42,605 nt of DNA, taken from contig NZ_JAIVKL010000028.1 in the NCBI RefSeq assembly GCF_020524045.1, forward strand, positions 1 through 42,605, in the 5' to 3' direction. Below the pieces are notes generated by a model. That model saw only the letters and a list, made by a program, of their open reading frames with translations. It ran no database searches and had not been told where the DNA came from. Position 1 is the stretch's first letter. Every line of letters starts with the position of its first letter. This document shows, one piece after another, positions 7,299 to 16,198 of the stretch. The stretch comes from Metabacillus litoralis. Its GTDB lineage: Bacteria; Bacillota; Bacilli; Bacillales; Bacillaceae. Made by a program: the position numbers and the translations under genes.

Positions 7299-7412
7299 CT
7301 AATATGGATGTGAGAAGTGTGAAATGAGACTCGCATACCAAGACACTTTGGCTGACTTTCTCTTAGATGATCGTATGATGCCTCTATTACAGCGATTAAA
7401 TTTTACACTCAC
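7299..7412 (-). CDS. usd: Usd-like leader peptide upstream of spoIIID
   Basis: This is a 37-codon ORF (MSVKFNRCNRGIIRSSKRKS, then AKVSWYASLISHFSHPY) with a GTG start and GAGGTGAGGG just upstream. Its TAG stop (7299-7301) overlaps the first base of the spoIIID GGGAGG site. In B. subtilis a small ORF, usd, sits at this place, and its translation is needed for efficient spoIIID translation because it opens an inhibitory mRNA structure. The position, size and stop/RBS overlap match that role. The peptide is basic and unlikely to have a separate function. The homology call rests on position, since I cannot align it to the B. subtilis peptide here. Confidence 0.75.
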   Translation of the reverse strand: MSVKFNRCNRGIIRSSKRKSAKVSWYASLISHFSHPY

Positions 7413-7452
7413 GATCCCTCACCTCAAACACTCTCTTTGATAGGTTTGTAAC

Positions 7453-7481
7453 ATTTTATTAGCTTGGGTAAGGATATATGC
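7453..7481 (-). promoter_or_regulatory. Predicted sigma-E promoter of usd-spoIIID
   Basis: Reading the minus strand, GCATATA (7475-7481), a 14-bp spacer and AATAAAAT (7453-7460) resemble the sigma-E consensus (KMATATT-N14-CATACAMT): 6 of 7 at the -35 and 6 of 8 at the -10. Transcription would begin about 35 nt upstream of usd. This agrees with sigma-E control of spoIIID in B. subtilis. Confidence 0.55.
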
Positions 7482-7864
7482 AAGAAAACTCAAGTGGGAC
7501 AAGGCTTTCTTTATTTTTTTTATTAAAACCCTTGTCTTTCAAAGGAAAACCTCAGGATTTTTTTCTAAATAATGTTTTTTATTTCAGCTTATGAAATTAG
7601 GATGAATGATTATTTCCCGAGAAATTTGTCGAGTTCTAAGCGAATATTGTGCAGAAAATGTTTTGTAAAAAATATATCCAGATGTACCTCGCCCTTACTT
7701 AATTAAAGGTATTCGTTCCAGATAAGAAACATAACTTATTTATTTCTTTTTCTAGCTGATTTCACAGTTCTTTTTGTCTCCTAGGCGAACGCCTTGAGAT
7801 CTCCCTTTGACGTGCTTCTCCTGATGAAGAGGATGTATTCAATTCATTTATTGAACTTTACAAC
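7482..7864. other. Intergenic stretch with a decayed REP-like fragment
   Basis: There is no gene here. At about 7781-7828 the sequence CTCCTAGGCGAACGCCTTGAG.. and CTCCCTTTGACGTGCTTCTCC is a decayed relative of the core of the element at 4232-4414. The rest is AT-rich and shows nothing I can name. Confidence 0.55.
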
Positions 7865-7901
7865 AAAAAAAAGACAATCATGCTAAAAAGCACAATTGTC
7901 T
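7865..7901 (-). terminator. Terminator downstream of the symporter gene
   Basis: Minus strand AGACAATTGTGCT-ttttt-AGCATGATTGTCT is followed by TTTTTTT. It ends the symporter operon. Confidence 0.9.
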
Positions 7902-7916
7902 ATGTTTATATTTATC

Positions 7917-9566
7917 TTAATCCATCCAAACCTCGCCATCTTTATATGTCATTTGCTCTGGGTAACGAAGGTTAAGCACTTCTTCTTGTGTTTTGATAGA
8001 AGGTGGCTTCGTTGCTAGAGAAACAATGACATTTGTTAAAATAGCTGCTGTGGCTCCAAATACACCTGCTCCTGTATCAATGATACCGAGGATTGTAAAG
8101 CCACCATATTTAGCTAAGAAGATATAAGTTAATGTGACCCCTAGGCCTGCTAGCATTCCAGAGATGACACCATAAGTGTTTGAGCGCTTCCACCATACCC
8201 CAATTAATAATGCTGGGAAGAAGGTACCTGAAGCGAGCGCAAATGCCCAGGCAACAATCTGTGTGATGGCTCCTGGTGGGTTTAATGCTACTAAACCTGC
8301 TAACACAGTAGCGATAACAATGGACCATCTTGCAACAGCTAAACGATTCTTTTCAGAAGCATTTGGCTTAAGTACTCTGTAGTAAATATCATGTGCAAAA
8401 GAAGAAGAAATCGCAATCATAAGACCACCGGCTGTGGATAAAGCTGCTGCCATTGCCCCTGCTGCAACAAGACCGATAACAAATAATCCAAGATTGGCAA
8501 TTTCAGGTGTGGCCATAACAACAATGTCATTTGATATAATGAGCTCACTCCATTGAAGAATGCCGTCACCATTGCTATCTGCTATTTGTAGCTTACCTGT
8601 ATTAACCCATGACGCGGTCCAAGATGGTAGCTCAGATAGCTTTTGACCAGCTACTTTTGTCATTAAAATAAAACGTGAAAACGCGGCATATGCTGGTGCT
8701 GATAAGTATAGTAGACCAATGAAAAGTAAAGCCCATGCTCCAGACCATCTTGCTGCTTTCATCGTTGAAACGGTATAAAAACGAACAATAACATGTGGTA
8801 AGCCTGCTGTCCCTGCGATTAATGTAAACATAAGAGCTAGAAATTGCCATTTTGTTCCATTGGTAAACGGGGCAAAATATTCAGAGATTCCTAGTTCCCG
8901 ATCGAGTGCTCCCATTTCCTCTACAATTTTCCCATAAGATAACCAAGGTGCTGGGTTACCTGTGATTTGAAGAGACATAAAGATTACAGGAATGATATAC
9001 GCAATAATTAAAATTAAATACTGAGCAACCTGCGTCCATGTAATCCCTTTCATTCCACCGAAAGCAGAATAAAATGCAATAAGCACAACACCAATTAATG
9101 TACCAATTTTGGCGTCGATTTCAAAAAGACGTCCAATAACAACTCCTGATCCAGAAAGCTGACCAATCGAGTAGGTGAAGCTAATAATAATTGTACAGAT
9201 GGCTGCAATAACACGTGCCGTATGGCTATTATAACGATCTCCGATAAACTCTGGCACCGTATAACGACCATATTTACGAAGCTGTGGTGCCAATAAGAAG
9301 GTTAATAATAGATATCCGCCTGTCCACCCCATAATGTAAGCAAGTCCATCATATCCGAGTAGCATAATTGTTCCAGCTAAACCAATGAATGATGCAGCAC
9401 TCATCCAATCAGCCCCGATGGCCATTCCGTTAAAGATCGGTGGAATACCGCGTCCTGCTACATAGAAATCTGATGTTTGCTTAGCTGTATTATAAATAGC
9501 GATCCCAATATATAAAGCAAATGTGACTAAAATAATCGTTAATGATACTAAAAATTGTGCGTCCAA
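7917..9566 (-). CDS. Sodium:solute symporter family protein (VC_2705/acetate-type)
   Basis: This 549-aa integral membrane protein of the SSS family (LeuT fold) has about 13 predicted helices. Family signatures include FYVAGRGIPPIFNGMAIGAD (34-53), FIGDRYNS near 107 and the core FGGMKGITWTQVAQY near 170. It probably imports a small organic anion with Na+, with acetate-type substrates inferred from relatives. It pairs with the small subunit at 9671-9973, a two-gene arrangement known for the TIGR03647/TIGR03648 symporters and similar to ywcB-ywcA. Residues 330-341 (DSNGDGILQWSE) form a canonical 12-residue EF-hand-type loop in a hydrophilic segment. The substrate cannot be assigned from sequence. 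Confidence 0.9.
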   Translation of the reverse strand: MDAQFLVSLTIILVTFALYIGIAIYNTAKQTSDFYVAGRGIPPIFNGMAIGADWMSAASFIGLAGTIMLLGYDGLAYIMGWTGGYLLLTFLLAPQLRKYGRYTVPEFIGDRYNSHTARVIAAICTIIISFTYSIGQLSGSGVVIGRLFEIDAKIGTLIGVVLIAFYSAFGGMKGITWTQVAQYLILIIAYIIPVIFMSLQITGNPAPWLSYGKIVEEMGALDRELGISEYFAPFTNGTKWQFLALMFTLIAGTAGLPHVIVRFYTVSTMKAARWSGAWALLFIGLLYLSAPAYAAFSRFILMTKVAGQKLSELPSWTASWVNTGKLQIADSNGDGILQWSELIISNDIVVMATPEIANLGLFVIGLVAAGAMAAALSTAGGLMIAISSSFAHDIYYRVLKPNASEKNRLAVARWSIVIATVLAGLVALNPPGAITQIVAWAFALASGTFFPALLIGVWWKRSNTYGVISGMLAGLGVTLTYIFLAKYGGFTILGIIDTGAGVFGATAAILTNVIVSLATKPPSIKTQEEVLNLRYPEQMTYKDGEVWMD

Positions 9567-9670
9567 TGAAGATCCCCCTTTTGTCTCGGCTTTCCTCTTC
9601 TACACTATCTACCCAAGATAGCTGATGTTGACTCACAGATGATTAATCTAGATCCCTTTTTTGCCATTAT

Positions 9671-9973
9671 TTAATGATCGACTGATTTACCAGCACTTAA
9701 TTGAACATTTTTATTTTCATCAATTCCGTATTTTTTATCGATACTGTCACTAACCTTTGCATTAACAAACAATAAAAGAATAAAAATAACAATTGCCCCT
9801 TGAGCTCCCATGAAATAGTGAAACGGAAATCCATTGATTGTGATTTCACTTAGAGGTTCAGCAAATAACACCACTCCAAATGAAGCTAAAAACCCGATAA
9901 TTAAATAAATAATAATATTGCGTGTTCGTTCCTTAAAATATGCGTCCGCGACCTTTTTTTCAATCTTTTTCAT
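9671..9973 (-). CDS. Symporter small subunit (DUF4212/DUF485-like)
   Basis: This 100-aa protein has two membrane helices (about 21-40 and 53-72) and a conserved centre, GFPFHYFMGAQGAIVIFILL, followed by KKYG. That matches the small accessory subunits encoded next to SSS symporters. The helices likely pack against the large subunit encoded 104 bp downstream, and the two genes form one unit ending at the terminator at 7865-7901. DUF4212 (TIGR03647) seems the closer of the two related families, but I cannot run a profile search. The start is the ATG at 9973 behind a GGTGG-type ribosome site. Confidence 0.8.
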   Translation of the reverse strand: MKKIEKKVADAYFKERTRNIIIYLIIGFLASFGVVLFAEPLSEITINGFPFHYFMGAQGAIVIFILLLFVNAKVSDSIDKKYGIDENKNVQLSAGKSVDH

Positions 9974-10015
9974 TTAGCCACCTCCATAAAGATATAAAGC
10001 AAACAAGTGTTCAAA

Positions 10016-10195
10016 TTAAGATAAACTAAATATAAATTTTAATGTGTCAATAAATGATGCTGGTACGAGAGCAATTTGCACTATGAAGTAGAGTAGTAGT
10101 GATAGAACTGGTATTAGTAAAAATTGAGGCTTTTTTTTGCGTAAGCTCATAAACAGGCTAAAACCTGTTATAACTAGAATAAGAAAGATGAACAA
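10016..10195 (-). CDS. Small hypothetical membrane protein, 59 aa
   Basis: The frame is open from 10231, but AAAAGGAGGG lies inside that longer frame. I therefore place the start at the TTG at 10195, 9 nt after AGGAGG. The product begins FIFLILVITGFSLFMSLRKK after the initiator, with two membrane helices (about 2-15 and 23-46) separated by a basic RKKK turn. No family is recognised. It is divergent from the VanZ gene at 10454 and precedes the symporter genes by 43 bp, so it may be cotranscribed with them. No function can be given. Confidence 0.6.
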   Translation of the reverse strand: MFIFLILVITGFSLFMSLRKKKPQFLLIPVLSLLLYFIVQIALVPASFIDTLKFIFSLS

Positions 10196-10453
10196 TCGAA
10201 TATCCCTCCTTTTTGTTGTAAGCGTTATCATTATTACACATAGTTGTTCACCTCTTTGCCATATTTTGTGTCATTTCATTTTTTATTATGAATCCCACAT
10301 ACCAATCGGTCAATACTTTTTAGAAAATTCAGGTTTATTATCCTATGATTTTTTCTCGACAAAAATCGATCGTATCACATGGCATTCATAGGGAAATAAA
10401 ACACTTCCAATTTCATCATCATTTCTGATACTTTACTTATAGGAGGCTGATTA

Positions 10454-10894
10454 ATGAGAAAGGTTTTAAAGCTGTTAGTTTATATAAGTTTTTTCGCTTA
10501 TCTTTGTTTTCTTCTTTATTTATTGTTTTTCTCACACTATCGTCAATCTGTTGAGGGTGTTATAGCCTATAATCTTGTTCCATTCACAACAATACAGGGC
10601 TATTTTTCTACGTTTACTGGATTTTCTTTAACAGATCAATTTATTGGAAATATTCTTGCGTTTTTACCTTTTGGTTTTCTCATTGTTTTCATCATTCCTC
10701 GTTCTTCACTGATGAGAATTTTGATATACACTTTTGTATTATCATTTGGTATAGAGTGTTTACAGATTTTGTTTCGAGTAGGTGCTTTTGATGTGGATGA
10801 TTTGCTACTGAATACAGTAGGTGGAGTTATAGGTTATGTGTTTTCTTTACTTTTTCAAACAAAAAAAATTGAGGTTGATCTCGAAGAAAATTGA
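10454..10894 (+). CDS. VanZ family membrane protein
   Basis: This 146-aa protein has four or five helices in the VanZ pattern. The conserved parts are YNLVPFTTI, the QFIGNILAFLPFGFL helix, the glutamate-containing SFGIECLQILF, and the acidic motif FDVDDLLLNTVGGVIGY. VanZ-like proteins are small membrane proteins; the founding member gives weak teicoplanin resistance, and most homologues have no proven role. TAGGAGG precedes the ATG. The 3' end of the gene contains one arm of the spoIIQ terminator (10870-10905), so the two convergent genes share DNA. A second VanZ-family gene lies at 11959. Confidence 0.85.
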   Translation: MRKVLKLLVYISFFAYLCFLLYLLFFSHYRQSVEGVIAYNLVPFTTIQGYFSTFTGFSLTDQFIGNILAFLPFGFLIVFIIPRSSLMRILIYTFVLSFGIECLQILFRVGAFDVDDLLLNTVGGVIGYVFSLLFQTKKIEVDLEEN

Positions 10895-10905
10895 GCTCAA
10901 CCTCA
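10870..10905 (-). terminator. Terminator of spoIIQ, overlapping the vanZ-like 3' end
   Basis: Minus strand TGAGGTTGAGCTC pairs with GAGATCAACCTCA and is followed by ATTTTTTTTG. The stem overlaps the last 25 bp of the convergent VanZ-like gene. Confidence 0.85.
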
Positions 10906-10919
10906 TATGAAAGAAATCA

Positions 10920-11804
10920 TTACGAGTTTATTGTACTTTTTGAAGTCTCAGGCTGATTAGAATTTTCGCTTCCTTCAGTTTCTCCCTTTTCAGCATCTTT
11001 GTCTGTTTCTGGAGACTTTTCATCAGACTCTTCTACTTTAGGAGTTTCTGATTCTTCAGCTGGAGCTTCTTCTTCTTTAGCTTCCTCTTCTTTAGCTTGT
11101 TCACTTGTTGCTTCTTCAATGGATGTTACCGGCTTATCCATATATGTTAGAGGATTTACAGCTTTTCCGCTTTGACGAACTTCAAAGTGTACGTGGATGC
11201 CATCTTCTTCATTATAAAGATTTTTTCCAGCTTTCCCGATTAGTTCGTTTTGCTCTACTTTATCACCAGCTTGTACATTTGCTTCAGCTAATGATTGGTA
11301 TACTGTCACAACATCGTTTTCGTGCTCAATTTCAACAACATACCCAAGAATCGGATCTTTTTCAGCTTTCGCTACTGTTCCACTTAATGATGCAACAACA
11401 TCGAATTCTTTTTGATCTTCTCTTGCAATATCAATACCTTTGTTCATTCTATACGTATTATTATAGAATACAAGGGCAGCTTCTTGCTCTTCTGTTGAAG
11501 CATTTGCATCATAAAACTTTTTCACAACTTGTACTTGATCTGGATCAATTGCAGGCATTGCAAAGTTTTCTTTTAAAGCATTAACTTCTACTGCTTCTGG
11601 TTGTTCTAATGCAACATCTTCACCTTGATTATTTTGTTGTCTAAGATCATCAGCTACATCGTTGCTAATTCCTTGATACCATAATACCGCCGTTAAGATT
11701 ACTGCTGCACTCATTAGGTAAATTGCCGGAAATACCCAACGTTTTCTAAAAAATTGATTTAATTTTGTGTTTTGAGAAGTACGTTTCTTTTCTTCCTCTC
11801 TCAT
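10920..11804 (-). CDS. spoIIQ: Stage II sporulation protein SpoIIQ (LytM domain)
   Basis: SpoIIQ is the forespore membrane half of the SpoIIIAH-SpoIIQ channel that links forespore and mother cell during engulfment. The 294-aa protein has a short cytoplasmic N-terminus, one helix (about 24-44, WVFPAIYLMSAAVILTAVLW), and a LytM/M23 domain (about 95-225). A long acidic Glu/Ser/Pro tail (230-294) follows. The usual M23 HxxxD motif reads NKGID here: the first metal-binding His is Asn, while the later HVHFE keeps HxH. B. subtilis SpoIIQ also lacks that His, so this is a family feature meaning no peptidase activity. A hairpin (11818-11846) precedes the AGGTGAT site. Confidence 0.9.
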   Translation of the reverse strand: MREEEKKRTSQNTKLNQFFRKRWVFPAIYLMSAAVILTAVLWYQGISNDVADDLRQQNNQGEDVALEQPEAVEVNALKENFAMPAIDPDQVQVVKKFYDANASTEEQEAALVFYNNTYRMNKGIDIAREDQKEFDVVASLSGTVAKAEKDPILGYVVEIEHENDVVTVYQSLAEANVQAGDKVEQNELIGKAGKNLYNEEDGIHVHFEVRQSGKAVNPLTYMDKPVTSIEEATSEQAKEEEAKEEEAPAEESETPKVEESDEKSPETDKDAEKGETEGSENSNQPETSKSTINS

Positions 11805-11958
11805 TCTATCATCACCTCAGAAATCAGTCTGAACAGAATTTCTGAATTATATACACATCTTGAAAAATATTTTTTAAAATTTAGTATGTGCTATGTTTAT
11901 AATAATATGTACGATATGAAAAAAATTCTTAAAATGATGATTTAACAAGGAGTTTATC

Positions 11959-12330
11959 ATGAAAAAAATTCTATTTACTATTTTCCCGCTTCTTTATATG
12001 GCATTAATCTGGACACTATCCAGTTTCCCTGCAAATGCTGTAGTCAATACCCCATTTTCTTTTGATTCACTTATAAAGGAGTCATTACATTTAATTGAAT
12101 TTGCCATTCTTTATTGGCTTTTGGCCTTTGCTTTTATTGCACACAATAAATGGAGTGAAGCTATGAGTATAGTTGCGGCTGTAATTGCCATTTTGTATGG
12201 ACTGACTGATGAGATTCACCAATCATTCGTACCAGCTCGCTCAGCAACAGTCATTGATTTTGTCAAAGATACAATTGGTGTTGTTGTTTCTTATATGATT
12301 GCGAAACGAATTTATTTTACGAAGAAATGA
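11959..12330 (+). CDS. VanZ family protein
   Basis: This 123-aa protein has four helices and the clear VanZ signature YGLTDEIHQSFVPARSATVID (about residues 88-108), followed by FVKDTIGVVVSY. The first helix, LLYMALIWTLSSFPA, is also typical of the family. AAGGAG precedes the ATG, and a strong bidirectional terminator follows. It is only distantly similar to the VanZ-like gene at 10454. The two flank spoIIQ and point the same way. The role is unknown; membrane stress or antibiotic tolerance is only a guess from the family name. Confidence 0.88.
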   Translation: MKKILFTIFPLLYMALIWTLSSFPANAVVNTPFSFDSLIKESLHLIEFAILYWLLAFAFIAHNKWSEAMSIVAAVIAILYGLTDEIHQSFVPARSATVIDFVKDTIGVVVSYMIAKRIYFTKK

Positions 12331-12334
12331 TAAA

Positions 12335-12385
12335 AAGCTATGAATATAGGTGAAGTGATTCCACCTCGTTCATAGCTTCTTTTCG
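12335..12385 (+). terminator. Terminator after the second VanZ-family gene
   Basis: AAGCTATGAA...AGGTG pairs with CACCT...TTCATAGCTT, followed by CTTTTCG. The stem is near-symmetric and could also stop transcription from the other side. Confidence 0.8.
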
Positions 12386-12434
12386 TGTGTTTGATTGACG
12401 AGTTTTGTCGAAAAACTAATATATCGTTACTTTT

Positions 12435-12539
12435 AGCAAATAAAAAGAGGATTTGAGCAAATAAACTCAGCATACTAGCAAATAAATTAGGCAAATCCGC
12501 AAATAAAACCGGTATATCAACAAATATGTCTAATTGCAC
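12435..12539. repeat. Five-unit 21-bp tandem repeat
   Basis: Units start at 12435, 12456, 12477, 12498 and 12519, exactly 21 bp apart. The conserved part is AGCAAATAAA; the remaining 11 nt vary (AAGAGGATTTG, CTCAGCATACT and so on). It lies between a terminator and the end of spoIID. On the minus strand it would encode LFAxxxx heptads, but no credible start signal is seen. Confidence 0.8.
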
Positions 12540-12551
12540 CTTACTCGATGT

Positions 12552-13580
12552 CTATTGCTTAGCTGTGTATTTCGATAAAAACGGTTCAGCCGTCCCGATT
12601 TCTGTTCCTTGATAATAATGTGTCACGATTTCTTCATAAGATTTACCTGCTTCAGCCATAAAATTAGCTCCATATTGACTCATGCCAACTCCATGTCCAA
12701 AGCCTTCTGTTTTGATAACGATCGAATCACCTTTAATTTGCCACGTGAAATCTGAGGATTTTAACTCAAGTTTTTCACGAATTTGTCTGCCAGTAAATTC
12801 TTTTCCGCTAATTTCTACCTTTGCCACACGCTTTCCAGGTGTGAGCTCTTTAATTGTTCCTACTGTATCTTTGCTTGTATCGACTTTCACACCAAGTTGA
12901 TTTTCAAATTGCTTAATCGTGATAATTTTCTGATCGTAAAATTTAGGTGACTTTTCATCCCATGTGCTTTCTACACTTTTTAAATAAGGAATGGCTTCCT
13001 TCCAATATGCTTCAGAGTTTTCTGTGTAACCATTACTTGTTGAAAAAAATGAAGCATCAATCGGCTTTTTCTCATATGTAAGGATTTTCCCTTGTGTGGC
13101 TGCAACAGCTTCTGTAATTTTATTTAGCTTGGCTGCATAATCATTTCCCCATTGTTTCTTCAGTTCTTCTTGATTTTTATAAACCTGATGCATTGTTGTG
13201 TCAGTAACAACCGATCCTGATCCTTCAGGAGTACCAATATTTTTTCCGTTCATAAGCTGTTTTGTAATATATGTTCGAGCTGCCAATGCTTGTGCCTTTA
13301 ATGCTTCTAACTCAAATTCTGCTGGCATTTCAGATGCAACAACGCCAATAACATATTCCTCTAAAGGAATGTTTTCAACTTTCTTCGCTTGACTTCTATA
13401 AACAGGAACATCCACTGGTGATTCAGCTAACACTGGTACATTACTTTTTGCCACAGTGAGCTCTTCACCTAACTTGCCCTTGGATTGATCCATAAATGGC
13501 GTAACTAGTAGAGTAGGAATGAGCAGGATAATGAAGAATAAACCTCCAAAGATAAAGAGAGCTGGCTTAATTGGTTTCAT
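12552..13580 (-). CDS. spoIID: Stage II sporulation protein SpoIID, lytic transglycosylase
   Basis: SpoIID cleaves peptidoglycan glycan strands in the mother cell during engulfment, acting with SpoIIP and SpoIIM. The 342-aa protein has one N-terminal membrane helix (about 7-29) and an extracytoplasmic catalytic domain. The conserved motif [18 protein letters not shown] contains the family's essential glutamate at residue 88. The later motifs [17 protein letters not shown] and [13 protein letters not shown] are also family hallmarks. It follows murA (14041-15342) on the same strand, an order conserved in Bacillus, and is normally sigma-E controlled. No sigma-E promoter was confirmed here. Confidence 0.96.
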   Translation of the reverse strand: MKPIKPALFIFGGLFFIILLIPTLLVTPFMDQSKGKLGEELTVAKSNVPVLAESPVDVPVYRSQAKKVENIPLEEYVIGVVASEMPAEFELEALKAQALAARTYITKQLMNGKNIGTPEGSGSVVTDTTMHQVYKNQEELKKQWGNDYAAKLNKITEAVAATQGKILTYEKKPIDASFFSTSNGYTENSEAYWKEAIPYLKSVESTWDEKSPKFYDQKIITIKQFENQLGVKVDTSKDTVGTIKELTPGKRVAKVEISGKEFTGRQIREKLELKSSDFTWQIKGDSIVIKTEGFGHGVGMSQYGANFMAEAGKSYEEIVTHYYQGTEIGTAEPFLSKYTAKQ

Positions 13581-13985
13581 GTCTAAGGCCTCCGTTTAGG
13601 TTTAGATTAATTAGGATATCTATATTCCATCTTATGGTTATGGACAAGCTTTTATGACAGAAATATCAAGTGGATGACTTTATTTTAAGTAAGAAAGGAC
13701 AAGGCTTTTAACCTTATATGGAGTGTATTGTTTAGATGGCTATATTTCGCTTTCCGGGAGCCTCATCTAAGTAGGAGTCTTATTTATTCACGTACAATCA
13801 ACACCTTCTATAGTTAACAGTTAAATTCTTTCTCAACTTTTTTTAACTTCCATGTATAAAAGCCAACTAATATAGGTATTCTAGTAAAGTCGTAATTAGA
13901 ATAAATTTCTGTACATAAACTATTTCGTTCCATTAAAACGAAGGCGCATAAACAAAGAATATCTTGAAAGTCCTAAAAACTAAAT
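13581..13985. other. Intergenic stretch with REP-like remnant
   Basis: No gene is visible. At about 13747-13805, TTTCGCTTTCCGGGAGCCTC, then TAGGAGTCTTATTT and CAATCAAC, is a shortened relative of the core in the element at 4232-4414. The rest is AT-rich and unremarkable. Confidence 0.5.
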
Positions 13986-14029
13986 AAAAGAAGCAGGGCG
14001 CCATAAAAATAATGACTCCTGCTTCTTTT
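13986..14029 (-). terminator. Terminator downstream of murA
   Basis: On the minus strand AAAAGAAGCAGG pairs with CCTGCTTCTTTT around a 20-nt loop, ending in T-rich sequence about 10 bp after the murA stop. Confidence 0.8.
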
Positions 14030-14040
14030 ATGAAGGCATA

Positions 14041-15342
14041 TTAATCTGATACGGCAGCTTGCTGATCAGAATTTGTTTTTATTTCTTCAGTTACACGTTC
14101 GATATCAGCGCCGATTGCTGCTAATTTTTCGTGGAATCCTACATATCCTCGGTCTAAATGCTTTAGTTCAGTAACACGTGTGTGGCCTTCTGCAGTTAAA
14201 CCTGCAAGAATTAATGCAGCACCTGCACGTAAATCTGTTGCTGCTACTTCTGCACCTTGTAATCCCACTGGTCCGTTGATAATAACCGAACGACCCTCAA
14301 TTTTGATATCTCCATTCATACGACGGAATTCTTCTACATGCATGAAACGATTTTCGAAAACTGTTTCAGTAATCATACTCGTTCCTTTAGCACGTAATAA
14401 TAATGCCATCATTTGAGATTGCATATCTGTTGGAAATCCAGGGTGTGGCATTGTTTTAATATCTATTGATTTTAAATTTTCTGGTCCAATGACACGTAGA
14501 CCATCTTTTTCTTCTATTATTTCTACTCCCATCTCTTCCATTTTAGCGATAAGAGATGTTAAATGTTCTGGTACCGCATCTTGAACGAGTACGTTACCTT
14601 GTGTAATAGCTGCAGCAACCATGAATGTACCTGCTTCAATTCGGTCAGGAATAATTGAGTGATGAGCACCTTTTAATTCCTCAACACCTTCAATACGAAT
14701 TGTTCCTGTACCAGCGCCACGGATTTTACCACCCATCGCATTGATATAATTAGCCAGGTCAACGATTTCTGGTTCTTTTGCTACGTTCTCAAGAACTGTA
14801 GTACCTTCTGCAAGAGAAGCAGCCATAATGATATTTTCTGTTGCTCCAACACTTGGGAAATCAAGATAAACTTTAGCACCTTTCAGCCTTCCGTTTACTT
14901 CTGCTTCGATAAAGCCGTTTCCAACTTTAATGGAAGCTCCCATTGCTTCAAAGCCTTTTAAATGTTGATCAATTGGACGAGATCCAATTGCACAACCACC
15001 TGGTAATGCAACACGTGCAGAACCTTTACGGGCTAGAAGTGCTCCCATAACGAGTACAGATGCACGCATTTTTCTTACATACTCAAACGGTGCCTCTGTT
15101 GATAGCTCTTTTGATGCATCTACAATTACTTGATTATTTTCAAAATGGACATCTGCGCCTAAGTGGCGAAGAACTTCATTAATTGTATACACATCGGAGA
15201 GCGTAGGTACATTACTTATAATACTTTTATCTTCACTTGCTAACAAAGATGCAGCGATTACTGGTAAAACGGCATTTTTTGCTCCTTCTACTTTCACAGT
15301 GCCGTTTAACTTACGACCGCCGCGGACGATGATTTTTTCCAA
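14041..15342 (-). CDS. murA: UDP-N-acetylglucosamine 1-carboxyvinyltransferase MurA
   Basis: MurA transfers enolpyruvate from PEP to UDP-GlcNAc, the first committed step of peptidoglycan synthesis in the cytoplasm. The 433-aa EPSP-synthase-like protein has K22-N23 in [10 protein letters not shown] and the catalytic loop cysteine C117 in [11 protein letters not shown]. Cys rather than Asp at this site implies normal fosfomycin sensitivity. The PEP/UDP-GlcNAc region [11 protein letters not shown] is also present. The start is a TTG at 15342 behind GGAGGGG. It lies between ywmB and spoIID, as for murAA of B. subtilis, so this is most likely the essential MurAA copy. Confidence 0.97.
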   Translation of the reverse strand: MEKIIVRGGRKLNGTVKVEGAKNAVLPVIAASLLASEDKSIISNVPTLSDVYTINEVLRHLGADVHFENNQVIVDASKELSTEAPFEYVRKMRASVLVMGALLARKGSARVALPGGCAIGSRPIDQHLKGFEAMGASIKVGNGFIEAEVNGRLKGAKVYLDFPSVGATENIIMAASLAEGTTVLENVAKEPEIVDLANYINAMGGKIRGAGTGTIRIEGVEELKGAHHSIIPDRIEAGTFMVAAAITQGNVLVQDAVPEHLTSLIAKMEEMGVEIIEEKDGLRVIGPENLKSIDIKTMPHPGFPTDMQSQMMALLLRAKGTSMITETVFENRFMHVEEFRRMNGDIKIEGRSVIINGPVGLQGAEVAATDLRAGAALILAGLTAEGHTRVTELKHLDRGYVGFHEKLAAIGADIERVTEEIKTNSDQQAAVSD

Positions 15343-15374
15343 AGTATTCCCCTCCGCGTCCCAATTTCTCTATA

Positions 15375-16103
15375 TTAATATTCAGACGTAATGATTGGTG
15401 TTCCTATTACGACCGTTGTTTTACCGCCCAATCCGTCAGATCTTAATGAAATTTGCATATTCATGTTATCTTCAGATGTTGGAATATAATCTTCCCACAA
15501 TGGGGTTTTAGCTGAAATTGATACAAAATGATTTTCTTGTAATTCTTCTACCGTTACTGCTTTAAAATATTTTAATAATTCATTCGATTTCTGATTCAAA
15601 ACAACTTCCATCATATCATCAATAGATCCTGTTAAACAAGCAAAAGTTGTTGTTTTTTCTCCAAAAATGTCGATTGCTTGTTCATTGTAGAAATCAGTTA
15701 CTTGTGACCAATCTTTTTGCACACTTATACCCTTTACCTCATAAAGGATATACGACTGATCATGATCATTTGTGAGGGTAGTAATCAATTGGAGTTTTTC
15801 AGTAACATTCTCTTCGTTGTTTTCATGAACACCAATTGCTTTAAATACGTCGTCCTCATTTTTAAACGTCCATGTATATTGACGATATTGTTTTGTAAAA
15901 AGTTTCACATCTTCAATAGACTTTTTATCGACCGTCTTTTTTGAATATAAAGACCAATCGTTCATTTGAATATGATGACGTTCCATTGCATTTGCCATAT
16001 GTTCTAGCTTTGAAATATTTTCTTCCGCCCCTATATGACTAGCCAACATATTCAACCAAATAAACATTAGGATTGCTACAATTACCATTTCTCTTTTTAT
16101 CAC
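15375..16103 (-). CDS. ywmB: YwmB family protein
   Basis: This 242-aa protein has an N-terminal signal or anchor helix (about 6-25, MVIVAILMFIWLNMLASHIG) and an extracytoplasmic domain. It belongs to the YwmB family (DUF1779; listed as 'TATA-box-binding'-like fold in some databases). Its place immediately upstream of murA is the family's usual one. The GTG at 16103 is used because GGAGAGGAAG lies upstream. The function is unknown. The short gap to murA suggests cotranscription and an envelope-related role, which is inference only. Confidence 0.85.
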   Translation of the reverse strand: MIKREMVIVAILMFIWLNMLASHIGAEENISKLEHMANAMERHHIQMNDWSLYSKKTVDKKSIEDVKLFTKQYRQYTWTFKNEDDVFKAIGVHENNEENVTEKLQLITTLTNDHDQSYILYEVKGISVQKDWSQVTDFYNEQAIDIFGEKTTTFACLTGSIDDMMEVVLNQKSNELLKYFKAVTVEELQENHFVSISAKTPLWEDYIPTSEDNMNMQISLRSDGLGGKTTVVIGTPIITSEY

Positions 16104-16198
16104 ACCCGGTCACTTCCTCTCCTTAGTAACATTGTTACCAGATTGAAGCGACACATACGTGGAAAAAGTCGTCAAAATTAGACAAGGCAATAGTATGT

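Noticed and set aside
10920-11804. Active M23 endopeptidase
   Set aside because: The first metal-binding His is replaced (NKGID). The membrane anchor and genomic setting identify it as SpoIIQ, which is not an active peptidase.
12312-12539. 75-aa minus-strand ORF with LFA heptads
   Set aside because: The heptads are a by-product of the 21-bp repeat. No ribosome site is seen, and it overlaps a strong terminator and the VanZ-like gene end.
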